The notes beneath the pieces are model-generated. The model was not told the origin of the DNA. It worked only from the letters and a program-made list of their open reading frames with translations, and did not search any database. Made by a program: the position numbers and the translations under genes. From an uncultured Bacteroidales bacterium (GTDB lineage Bacteria; Bacteroidota; Bacteroidia; Bacteroidales; UBA932), in the NCBI GenBank assembly GCA_934726455.1, contig CAKVDS010000023.1, positions 1-35,002 on the forward strand: DNA of 35,002 bases, given 5' to 3'. Below, one piece after another: positions 16,997-24,698 of this stretch (position 1 is the stretch's first letter; every line of letters starts with the position of its first letter).

Positions 16997-17753
16997 TCTG
17001 GATAAGGCTTCTGAGTTTTGAGAAATACCGTCTGGACGCATAGAGTTCCAGATCGTTATACGGCGGACGCAGCCGGCATCTCATGGTACTGGTCTCTATC
17101 GTGGAGAGATAAGAGGAGTTGATCACGCAATCCTTGGAGATCTGCACATATTTACCTGACAAGGCCAGAATGTCGGAGGCCCCGGTACGGGCTTTCATCT
17201 CATATTCGCAACGCCCCGATGTCGTCACGGCCCACCTCGCGCCGTCCTTGGAAAAACGGAACACCACAGCCTCGTCGATGCCTACCAGCGCAACCCCGAC
17301 AGGGGTCTGCACCGCAAAGCTCCCGCCCCCGCCGAACAACTCCGGAAACGGCTCTTTCGGGCCGGACACACGCGGCGCAGCAGAGTTGAAATCCGCCAGT
17401 ATCCGCTCCACCACGACAGAAAGTTCCGCCTTCGTGTATGGCTTCAGGAGGAAATCGAATGCCGAGTTCCGGATAGCATCCAGCATAAAACCGCTGTACG
17501 CCGTATAGAACACTATGCGCATCTTCTCCGGGGCAAACCCGCAAATATCCTCAAGAAGTTGAAGCCCGCTCATTCCGGGCATCATCATGTCCAGAAACAG
17601 GACATCCGGCTTCTCGCTGAGGACAAGCCTCCGCCCGGCCTCCGCCGAAGTCTCCGCGCCGACCACCTCAATCTGCGGCCAGGCGGCCAGATCCCGGATA
17701 AGACCATCTATATTATGATGGCCGTCATCTATTATTATTGTCCTTATCTTCAT
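16989..17753 (-). CDS. LytTR-family response regulator
   Basis: A 254-residue regulator with an N-terminal receiver domain and a C-terminal LytTR DNA-binding domain. Receiver residues are present: acidic pair D9-D10, phosphoacceptor D55 (VLFLDMMMPG), T84 and K104 (LLKPYT). The LytTR part starts near residue 150 and includes 'GKYVQISKDCVINSSYLST' and 'YASRRYFSKLRSLI'. ATG 17753 (MKIRTIIIDDG) is the right start for a receiver domain; upstream in-frame codons lie inside the kinase gene. It overlaps the kinase gene by 29 bp, marking them as a cognate pair. Targets unknown; nearby genes are candidates. Confidence 0.92.
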   Translation of the reverse strand: MKIRTIIIDDGHHNIDGLIRDLAAWPQIEVVGAETSAEAGRRLVLSEKPDVLFLDMMMPGMSGLQLLEDICGFAPEKMRIVFYTAYSGFMLDAIRNSAFDFLLKPYTKAELSVVVERILADFNSAAPRVSGPKEPFPELFGGGGSFAVQTPVGVALVGIDEAVVFRFSKDGARWAVTTSGRCEYEMKARTGASDILALSGKYVQISKDCVINSSYLSTIETSTMRCRLRPPYNDLELYASRRYFSKLRSLIQTI

Positions 17754-19713
17754 CTGGAATAACTGTTCTGACCTCCGTGCCCGGTTTTCCGGCCTCACTG
17801 AGAATTTCATACGTCATCTTGTTCCTGCGGCTTTCATTGAGCAAGGCTATCGTTCTGGACATCGTCTGTATCCCCTTTCCGGTGCCCTGCCCCGGACGGG
17901 ACACGGTGTTAAGGTATCCGGCTCCGTCATCCTTTACGGAGACTGCAATGGCGCCGCCGATACGCGACACGCACACGGAAATCTCCGACGCCTCCGCATA
18001 CTTCAGTGCATTCTCCAGATGGGTCTGGATGCAGAGCGACGGCACAGGCGTGCCGGGATCAAGCGATGCCTCCACTTCCCACAGGACTTCCGGATCATCA
18101 GGATGCAGTGCCCGACGGAGACTGACATACTCCCTGCTCATCTGCAGTTCGTCCCCAAGCGGCACCATGTTCTTGTCCAGCATCATGACGCTGTAGCGTG
18201 CGATATTGACAAGATGGTCGGAAACAGTGCTGTCCTCGGGGGCCACGGCGTTGAGGGCATTGAAGAGAAGATGCGGAGAGAGCAGACGGCGCGCCGACTG
18301 CAGACGCAGCTGCATTATCTGATGCTGCTCCTCCTTGCGCTGACGCTCCCTGCGGCGGCGCAGCAGAGTATGCGTGGCGGCAAACAGACACAGGGAAAGA
18401 GCCAGAGCCACGACCGTCAAAATGATAGTCAGGCGTTGAGAGCGTATTGTCGCCCTGTTTTCCGCGAGCTCGGCACTCTGATGCATCAAGGTCGTGTCGC
18501 GGGTGTATCTGGCCGACATTTCCGCCACATTGTTGAGATGTTTGAGGTTGCGCAGCGAATCATCGATGGCCCTTTCCTTGTCGGCATAGTACAGCGCCCT
18601 GTGCCAATCTCCGCTACGGCGGTAATACTCCGACAATCTGCGGTAATGTTCATACAGATAGTTCGGTCCGACACGCTTTTCGTCATAAGGGACCGACAGA
18701 TAGCGTCTCGCCCCGGCCACATCCCCTTTCTGAAGGCAAAGCGAGGCGTAAAGCCCGTTGAGATAGAAAAGGGCCGCATCATCGGTGCCCGGCTGCCGGA
18801 ACCACTCCGAAGACCGGTCCAGCCATATCAAAGCCGAGTCAAGCTGGCCGGTACGTGTGAAAATATCACCCAAATTGGCTTCCACTATCGCCAGAGAGGG
18901 GCGCTGCCCGGTCTTGAGCACGGCAGAATAAGCATTGCGGGCTGCGGGGAGGGCCTCGTCATATCTGCCCTGCAGGTAGTAGCAATTGCAGAGCGCATTA
19001 TATAGATAGAACGTCTCGTAATCTGAAGACGGAGGATACTTCTCCATCGCCTGCCCGAAATACCACTCCGCCTTGGTGTAGTTGGCCATCCTTGCATATA
19101 TCTCGGCAAGGGCGACATTGATGGAATGCATCGGCCCGTCAAAGCCGAGGGAGTCGGCGCATTGCAGGGCACGACCCGCCGCATGGGCGGCCGAAGCGAA
19201 ATCCCCCTTGTGGAGAAGGACATTGCTGAGATTGACATATATGTCCGGCAGCCATCTCCCGCGTCCGCCACGTTCCATGCCCGTGACAGCAACCCGGAAG
19301 CAGGCTTCAGACTCGTCCAGCGCGTTCTCCGTCTGGAGGCATACGCCGCGCACATTGTTCGAAAGCCCATAGACATACCACATGTCAGGATCGGGCTCGC
19401 TCTGCCTGGAGAACCACTCCGACACGGAAGCTGTCAGAGCCTTGCATGAATCATCCTCGTATCTCAGATAATGGAATTTGGCTGAAAGCGCATCAAGGTA
19501 GCTGATCACCGTACTGTCAGTCTCGGAGCTCCGGACGCTGCGGATAATCGAGAATGCCGAATCCGGTGCGGATTTCAACATTGCCGCGGCCATGTCCCCG
19601 GCCACGTCAGCATGGGCGAAACGGTCTCCCGAAGTCTTCACAGGAGGGCTGCAGGAAAAGACGGCAAGGGACAAGAAAAGAAAAGTCCGCAGAATAGTTT
19701 CAGCTCGCATCAT
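17725..19713 (-). CDS. Membrane sensor histidine kinase with TPR sensor region
   Basis: A 662-residue LytS/YehU-type (His_kinase, PF06580-like) sensor. N-terminal lipoprotein-like export signal (VFSC), then a long TPR-like helical region (about 35-400) expected outside the inner membrane, one transmembrane segment ('LTIILTVVALALSLCLFAA', around 430-450), a short coiled coil, and the kinase core: H481 in SPHLLFNALN, N568 in the N-box HLENALKYAE, and G-box elements DDGAG and GTGKGIQTM. I use ATG 19713; a further upstream TTG is possible. A TATTTTTG box at 19720-19727 (minus) would start transcription almost at the ATG, implying a leaderless or near-leaderless message. Signal sensed is unknown. 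Confidence 0.9.
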   Translation of the reverse strand: MMRAETILRTFLFLSLAVFSCSPPVKTSGDRFAHADVAGDMAAAMLKSAPDSAFSIIRSVRSSETDSTVISYLDALSAKFHYLRYEDDSCKALTASVSEWFSRQSEPDPDMWYVYGLSNNVRGVCLQTENALDESEACFRVAVTGMERGGRGRWLPDIYVNLSNVLLHKGDFASAAHAAGRALQCADSLGFDGPMHSINVALAEIYARMANYTKAEWYFGQAMEKYPPSSDYETFYLYNALCNCYYLQGRYDEALPAARNAYSAVLKTGQRPSLAIVEANLGDIFTRTGQLDSALIWLDRSSEWFRQPGTDDAALFYLNGLYASLCLQKGDVAGARRYLSVPYDEKRVGPNYLYEHYRRLSEYYRRSGDWHRALYYADKERAIDDSLRNLKHLNNVAEMSARYTRDTTLMHQSAELAENRATIRSQRLTIILTVVALALSLCLFAATHTLLRRRRERQRKEEQHQIMQLRLQSARRLLSPHLLFNALNAVAPEDSTVSDHLVNIARYSVMMLDKNMVPLGDELQMSREYVSLRRALHPDDPEVLWEVEASLDPGTPVPSLCIQTHLENALKYAEASEISVCVSRIGGAIAVSVKDDGAGYLNTVSRPGQGTGKGIQTMSRTIALLNESRRNKMTYEILSEAGKPGTEVRTVIPDEDKDNNNR

Positions 19714-19742
19714 CAAAGGCAAAAATAATAAAAATGTTTTGA

Positions 19743-19774
19743 TTTGGGAATAATGTACAAACTAAGTATCTTTG
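19743..19774 (+). promoter_or_regulatory. Predicted promoter of the M49-transporter operon
   Basis: TTTG at 19743-19746, a 20-bp spacer, and TATCTTTG at 19767-19774 match the Bacteroidetes consensus at both boxes and in spacing. Transcription would start near 19781, giving a leader of about 22 nt before the ATG at 19803. This is the cleanest promoter match in the window. Confidence 0.65.
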
Positions 19775-19802
19775 CGCGTTAAAAAGTAGTAATGTATTTT
19801 TT

Positions 19803-21307
19803 ATGAAAAAAATGTTCATTGCAGCAGCCCTGGCGGCTGCCCTGCTCTCATCCTGCAGCGGGAACAAAAAGGATGAAGTCAATTTCGCCAAGTATGAGAC
19901 CGTAAAGATAGGCCCGGAGAACTCGGCCTACACCGATGCCATTTCCATCTACGGCAAAGAGGTGCTCAATCTCTACCGTTTCGCGGCCATGGAAGCGGAC
20001 AACATCTATTGGAAGCAGATGTTCGGCGACAGGCAGGTTCTTGACAGCACCATCACAGACCCTCAGACCAAAGAATACGCAGCCATCAATTATGGCCCGT
20101 GGGACAGGATCACAGGCAAGAGTTTCGTTCCCGGATATCCGGCTGAGATTCCGGCAGGCAAGCTCTTCTACCCGGCCGACATGACCCTGTCCGAATGGGA
20201 GGCGTTCGACGATCCGGCAAAATACAGCCCATACACTCTGATCCGCAGGGACTCCGAAGGCAAGCTGACCACAGTATGGTATCACGACGCCTACAAGGAC
20301 AACATCGACAAGATCGCCAACTACCTCACAGCCGCGGCGGATCTCACCATCGTGCCGAGTGTCAGGGAATACCTGCTCGCCAAGGCCGAAGGGCTGAAAA
20401 CCGACTCTTATGAGCAGAGCGCCCTGAAGTGGCTCGAAATGGACGACAGCAAAATGGATCTTGTCCTCGGGCCGAACGAGAGCCGCGATGACGAACTTCA
20501 TGGCATCAAGCGCTCCTACGGTGCTTTCGTGATGCTCAAGAACCTCGCACGTACGGAGCAGATGGCCAAGTTCAGCGAGCAGATGCCGTCTTTCCAGCAG
20601 AGCCTTCCGTGCAGGGAGGAACTCAAGTCGTTCAAACCGGGCACTGAATCCACCATATATGTCTGCGATGCGCTCTACTACTCAGGAGCAGCCAACTGCG
20701 CCGTCAAAGACATCGCCATAAACCTTCCGTTCGACACCAAGGTGCAGGCCGAGAAAGGCACGCGCACCATACTGATGCAAAACGTGATCTCCGCCAAATT
20801 CAACAGCATCCTCATCCCTACCGCCGACCTTGTCATCAGCGACAAGGACCGTGAACACATCAACGACAAGGCATTCTTCTGGAATGTAGCCTTCCGCGAA
20901 GTGGCACATGGTCTCGGAGTCAAGCAGACCCTTGACGGACGCGCCGTAGAAGAGGCTCTCGACAGCCAGACTGACGTGATCGAGGAAGTCAAGGCCCTCT
21001 CTCTGGGAGATTCGGGACAGAGAGCGTCGTCGGGAAGGCCAATGTCATCTGCTACAACTACCTCAAACAGGCCGGAGCATTCTCACGCCATCAGGACGGA
21101 TGCTACTACATCGACTACGATGCTTTCCACAACGGAATCTCTTCCCTCGTTTCAGAGACTCTCGAGTTGCAGGGCAAGGGCGACATGGCTGCCGCAAAAC
21201 TGTTTGCGGACAAATACAACAAGATTGACGACGACCTCAAGGCAGACACATTCAACATGATGCTCGAAGGCATCCCGGTTGATGTGAAATTTGAATTCGT
21301 ATGGTAA
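19803..21307 (+). pseudogene. Broken M49 (dipeptidyl-peptidase III-like) lipoprotein gene
   Basis: Residues 1-398 read as a lipoprotein (LLSSC, Cys18) of the M49-related zinc peptidase group found in Bacteroidetes. The family zinc motif should read HExxH followed by GLG; here it is REVAHGLG with Arg365 (codon CGC at 20895-20897), so a zinc ligand is missing. The second-Glu region IEEVKA (394-398) is present, but right after it the frame breaks: the rest of the family protein continues in another frame from about 21008 (RFGTESVVGKANV...) to the TAA at 21305-21307, ending 'IPVDVKFEFVW'. By comparison with family members as I remember them, about 35 residues between EEVKAD and the RFG segment are also gone. 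Without the shift the first frame would run on to 21260 with an unrelated low-complexity tail. The restored end overlaps the transporter start by 7 bp, supporting this as the ancestral stop. Confidence 0.7.
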
Positions 21308-22962
21308 TCAGCGGGACAGCATATTCGATTCTTCTTTTCGCGATTGCCATCACGGCCGGGCTCTTCCTCGCGAGATTCAACTTCAAGGGGATAACCATAG
21401 GTTCGACCTGGATACTTTTCGTGGGCATCGTGATGGGGCATTTCGGCTTCGTCCCCAACGCCAAAGTCCTCTCTTTCATGAAGGACTTCGGCCTGATTCT
21501 GTTCGTCTACTCGATCGGACTGCAGGTCGGCCCGGGCTTCCTCTCCTCATTCAAGAACGGCGGAGTCAAGCTTAACCTTCTGGCAGTAGGCCTTGTGCTC
21601 ATGTCCGCACTCACGGCTTTCGGCATACACCTCGTCAGCGGGGAGAGCCTCCAGACCATGGTCGGCGTGATGTCCGGAGCCGTGACCAACACCCCTGGTC
21701 TGGGTGCTGCCCAGCAGACCCTTCTCGACTCGGGCGGATCCAGCACCGACGCCTCGAAGCTGGCATCGGCATACGCAGTCGCCTATCCGATGGGCGTGCT
21801 GGGTGTGCTGGCCCTGCTCATCATATTCAAGGCTGTGTTCAAGGTCAATCTTGACGAGGAGACCAAGGCCATCGAATCACAGAGCAGCGCCGCCGAAACC
21901 GCAAGACGCATGCACTGTGAAGTGACCAACCCGGCCATCATCGGCAAGAGCCTCAGGGACGTGATCACGGACGACCTCAAAAACGAAATGGTCGTCTCTC
22001 GTATAATGCGTGACGGGGAAGAATTCGTCCCGGAAGACAGCTCGGTCCTCCGCGAGGGAGACAAGGTTCTGATCGTGACCACACAGAAATGCGTGGACAA
22101 GATCCGTATCATCTTCGGCGCGGAAGTGCCTATGCATCTTGAAGACTGGATCAAACTCAAGAGCAAGAAAGGCATCCCGAGCGTCAAGAGACTCGGGATC
22201 ACCAATACGGCCCTCACCGGCAAAAAACTCAGCGACCTCCTGTTCAAAGGCCGTTATGCGGTCACCATCACCAGAGTGGTGCGCTCCGGCGTGGAACTCG
22301 TGGCCGCACCGGACCTCAGGGTACAGGTCGGAGACTACCTCCAGGTGGTCGGAGACAAGGAGGGGATCGATGCCCTCGCGAAACTCGTCGGGAACAAGGC
22401 GTCCGCCCTTGAAAAGCCGAACCTCTTCCCTATCTTCCTCGGAATAGCGCTCGGAGTGGTGCTCGGCTGTGTGCCGATTGCCGTACCGGGAATCCCGCAG
22501 CCTATAAAACTTGGTCTTGCCGGAGGGCCGCTCATCGTGGCCATCATCATAAGCCACCTCGGACCACGTTTCCATATCACCACATACACCACCCTCAGCG
22601 CCAACATGATGATCAGGGAGATCGGAATCTCCTTCTTCCTCGCGGCTGTAGGTCTCGGGGCCGGACGCACTTTCGTGTCATCCCTCACTGCCGGCGGCTG
22701 GTGGTGGATTCTGTATGGAGCGCTCATAACCGTCATCCCGATTGTAGTGATAGCGCTTGTCGGCCGCTTCCTCTGCAAACTCAACTTCTACCAGCTCTGC
22801 GGCCTTATTTCCGGCGGCACCACCAACCCTCCTGTCCTCGCGTTCGCCCAGAACGCCTACGGCAGCCAGTATGTGTCGCTAAATTATGCCACAGTCTACC
22901 CTCTGTCAATGTTCATGAGGGTGCTCGTAGCGCAGGTGATGATACTTATCGCGATGGCGTAG
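21301..22962 (+). CDS. YidE/YbjL/AspT-type putative transporter
   Basis: A 553-residue inner-membrane protein with two hydrophobic blocks (about 1-175 and 375-553) that look like a duplication ('GLILFVYSIGLQVGPGF' in the first, 'IGISFFLAAVGLGAG' in the second), flanking two soluble TrkA_C/RCK_C-like domains (about 200-370, e.g. 'SLRDVITDDLKNEMVVSRIM' and 'VQVGDYLQVVGDKEGID'). This is the layout of the aspartate-alanine exchanger (AspT/YidE) family. Glycine-rich motifs 'GAVTNTPGLGAAQQ' and 'GGTTNPPVLAFAQ' mark the two halves. The ATG overlaps the ancestral stop of the broken peptidase gene. Substrate unknown; a pairing with a peptidase suggests amino acids or dipeptides, as inference. Appears intact. 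Confidence 0.9.
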   Translation: MVISGTAYSILLFAIAITAGLFLARFNFKGITIGSTWILFVGIVMGHFGFVPNAKVLSFMKDFGLILFVYSIGLQVGPGFLSSFKNGGVKLNLLAVGLVLMSALTAFGIHLVSGESLQTMVGVMSGAVTNTPGLGAAQQTLLDSGGSSTDASKLASAYAVAYPMGVLGVLALLIIFKAVFKVNLDEETKAIESQSSAAETARRMHCEVTNPAIIGKSLRDVITDDLKNEMVVSRIMRDGEEFVPEDSSVLREGDKVLIVTTQKCVDKIRIIFGAEVPMHLEDWIKLKSKKGIPSVKRLGITNTALTGKKLSDLLFKGRYAVTITRVVRSGVELVAAPDLRVQVGDYLQVVGDKEGIDALAKLVGNKASALEKPNLFPIFLGIALGVVLGCVPIAVPGIPQPIKLGLAGGPLIVAIIISHLGPRFHITTYTTLSANMMIREIGISFFLAAVGLGAGRTFVSSLTAGGWWWILYGALITVIPIVVIALVGRFLCKLNFYQLCGLISGGTTNPPVLAFAQNAYGSQYVSLNYATVYPLSMFMRVLVAQVMILIAMA

Positions 22963-22993
22963 AAATATTTCAACCGCTTATTGAGCATTTCTT

Positions 22994-23044
22994 CCGCTTG
23001 TTGAGCCAAAGCCATGATGGCCAGGCAGAAACAAGCGGTTTTTT
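22994..23044 (+). terminator. Terminator after the transporter gene
   Basis: A 9-bp stem CCGCTTGTT (22994-23002) with AACAAGCGG (23030-23038) is followed by six T. The loop contains a second small palindrome GCCATGATGGC (23011-23021). A near-copy of the left arm, CCGCTTATTGAGC at 22974-22986, lies 20 bp upstream and could compete weakly for the right arm. Confidence 0.65.
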
Positions 23045-23192
23045 CTATATTTGCCATGCAAGACAACGATAAGAATAATATGACACTGCAATTCTGACTA
23101 CATACAAAATAGTTTTTACCAACTTCATATTGATTGTGTAACCTGAACTTTTCGCTGTTTTATATGAGAGGCTTCGCATCATTACCAGCCAG

Positions 23193-23223
23193 CCCCCGGA
23201 AATTCCGGGGGTTGTTTTATTTT
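23193..23223 (+). terminator. Strong terminator upstream of purA
   Basis: CCCCCGGAA (23193-23201) and TTCCGGGGG (23203-23211) form a perfect 9-bp stem whose innermost A-T pairs open to make the loop, followed by TTGTTTTATTTT. No gene ends here, since the transporter already has its own terminator, so this one may end a small RNA or stop read-through into purA. Confidence 0.7.
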
Positions 23224-23252
23224 GGCCGTTTCAGATATTATTGCTACTTTTA
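23221..23252 (+). promoter_or_regulatory. Predicted purA promoter
   Basis: TTTG at 23221-23224, a 20-bp spacer, and TACTTTTA at 23245-23252 (one mismatch to TAnnTTTG). Transcription would begin near 23259, about 24 nt before the purA ATG, just downstream of the GC-rich terminator. Confidence 0.45.
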
Positions 23253-23282
23253 TCCACTGGAACAAATTTCAATTCATACAAA

Positions 23283-24599
23283 ATGAACAAGACAGATGTC
23301 GTGCTCGGACTCCAGTGGGGTGACGAGGGCAAAGGCAAAATCGTGGATGTCCTTGCAGAAAAGTACAACACGGTGGCGCGATTCCAGGGAGGCCCGAATG
23401 CGGGCCATTCACTTCATTTCTCGGGAAAGAGTTTCGTGCTCAGATCCATCCCGTCAGGAATCTTCAGAGAGGGAACGACAAATATCATAGGCAACGGTGT
23501 CGTATTCGACCCGATAGCTTTCCAGACCGAATGCAACGAACTTGCCTCCGCAGGAGTTCCTGTCAGGGAAAGGCTGGTAATCTCACACAAGGCACACCTC
23601 ATCCTCCCGACACACAGGCTCCTCGACGCCGCCAACGAGCAGGCCGCAGGCAAGGGCAAGATCGGTTCCACCCTCAAGGGCATCGGCCCATGCTACACTG
23701 ACAAGATCAGCCGCCACGGCCTGCGCATCGGCGACATGGCGTCAGATGATTTCAAGGACAAATATGAGTCCCTGAAGGCTCGCCACTTCAAGGAGATGGA
23801 GGAACTCGGGTTCGACTGGAGCGCAGATCCGGTCAAACCGTTTGCGGGCAGCCTCGCTGACGAGGAGAGAAAGTTCTTCGAGGCTGTGGAGTTCGTGAAG
23901 ACTTTCAAGTCTGTCAACTGTGAATACTATGTCAACGACATCCTCAAGTCCGGGAGCATCCTCGCCGAAGGAGCCCAAGGCACCATGCTTGACGTCGATT
24001 ACGGTTCATATCCTTTCGTGACTTCCTCCACAACCTCATGCTCCGGAGTATGCTCAGGTCTGGGCATCGCCCCGCAGAAAGTCGGCAAGGTATTCGGAAT
24101 CTTCAAAGCCTACTGCACACGAGTAGGCAGCGGCCCGTTCCCGACAGAGCTTTTTGACGAGACAGGAGAGAAGCTGCGCGCAGTCGGCCACGAATTCGGC
24201 GCCGTCACCGGACGTCCGCGCCGCTGCGGATGGCTGGACCTTGTAGCCTTGAAATACGCTGTCATCATAGACGGTGTCACCGACCTGATAATGATGAAGT
24301 CCGATTGTCTGGACGGCTTCGACACCATCAAAGTCTGCACCTCATACAAGGTCGGCGGCACAGAGACCGCGGAATTGCCGTTCGACATAAGCGTCCCTGT
24401 GGAACCTGTCTACACCGAATTCAAAGGCTGGAAGACTGATCTGAGCGGCATCCGGGATGAAAAGGAACTCCCGCAGGACTTCAAGAACTACATCAAGTTC
24501 ATGGAAAGTTACCTCGGCGTCCCTATCAGCATCATCTCCCTCGGCCCGGACCGCGAAGCGACCATCTTCAGAGGTCAGCTCCAAGACCAATACCAATAG
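23283..24599 (+). CDS. purA: Adenylosuccinate synthetase
   Basis: A 438-residue cytosolic enzyme joining IMP and aspartate with GTP to form adenylosuccinate, first committed step to AMP. The GTP-binding signature QWGDEGKGK is at residues 11-19, followed by 'GGPNAGHS', 'GIGPCYTDK' (the family GIGP loop), 'EGAQGTMLDVDYGSYPFVT' and 'RRCGWLDLV'. ATG 23283 (MNKTDVV) is right for the family; earlier in-frame codons overlap the promoter. It converges on purB, the next enzyme of the pathway, with a long inverted repeat between them. Confidence 0.98.
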   Translation: MNKTDVVLGLQWGDEGKGKIVDVLAEKYNTVARFQGGPNAGHSLHFSGKSFVLRSIPSGIFREGTTNIIGNGVVFDPIAFQTECNELASAGVPVRERLVISHKAHLILPTHRLLDAANEQAAGKGKIGSTLKGIGPCYTDKISRHGLRIGDMASDDFKDKYESLKARHFKEMEELGFDWSADPVKPFAGSLADEERKFFEAVEFVKTFKSVNCEYYVNDILKSGSILAEGAQGTMLDVDYGSYPFVTSSTTSCSGVCSGLGIAPQKVGKVFGIFKAYCTRVGSGPFPTELFDETGEKLRAVGHEFGAVTGRPRRCGWLDLVALKYAVIIDGVTDLIMMKSDCLDGFDTIKVCTSYKVGGTETAELPFDISVPVEPVYTEFKGWKTDLSGIRDEKELPQDFKNYIKFMESYLGVPISIISLGPDREATIFRGQLQDQYQ

Positions 24600-24623
24600 C
24601 GTAGCTCATTACGTTTGGTTTGT

Positions 24624-24689
24624 TAAAGCCAAGGCTGCTGTCACTTACTCAACACAAAAGCATCGTAAGTGACAGCAGCCTTGGCTTTA
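24624..24689. repeat. 24-bp perfect inverted repeat between purA and purB
   Basis: Arms 24624-24647 and 24666-24689 are exact reverse complements over 24 bases, with an 18-nt loop. It lies in the 99-bp gap between two converging genes, where a bidirectional terminator is expected. Unlike the other terminators here, neither side is followed by a T-run, and the stem is far longer than usual. It may work as a terminator or RNA-end stabiliser, or may be a dispersed palindromic repeat. Confidence 0.7.
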
Positions 24690-24698
24690 GAAAAGATA

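Larger units (their letters stand above)
22963..23282. other. 320-bp intergenic region; possible small RNA
   Basis: No protein gene is supported here. In order it holds an intrinsic terminator for the transporter (22994-23044), a perfect -7 box TATATTTG (23046-23053, no clear -33 box), about 140 bp of AT-rich sequence, a second strong terminator (23193-23223) and the purA promoter (23221-23252). A promoter-like box and a terminator bracketing non-coding DNA would fit a small RNA of roughly 160 nt. A 13-codon frame (23056-23097) follows the box but is too short to judge. Confidence 0.3.

Noticed and set aside
15980..17041. 353-codon open frame antisense to the MATE exporter
   Set aside because: It is rich in His, Arg and Gln with no domain pattern, and mirrors a well-supported membrane protein on the other strand; long antisense frames are expected at this GC content.
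18019..19005. 328-codon open frame antisense to the histidine kinase
   Set aside because: It lies fully inside a kinase with intact H, N and G boxes and shows no recognisable family.
19803..21260. Intact 485-residue protein in place of the broken peptidase
   Set aside because: The last 85 or so residues are a Ser/Thr/Arg-rich out-of-frame tail, while the family-like C terminus is readable in another frame up to 21307.
23056..23097. 13-codon leader peptide after a -7 box
   Set aside because: Too short to judge, with no run of regulatory codons and no attenuator pairing that links it to purA.
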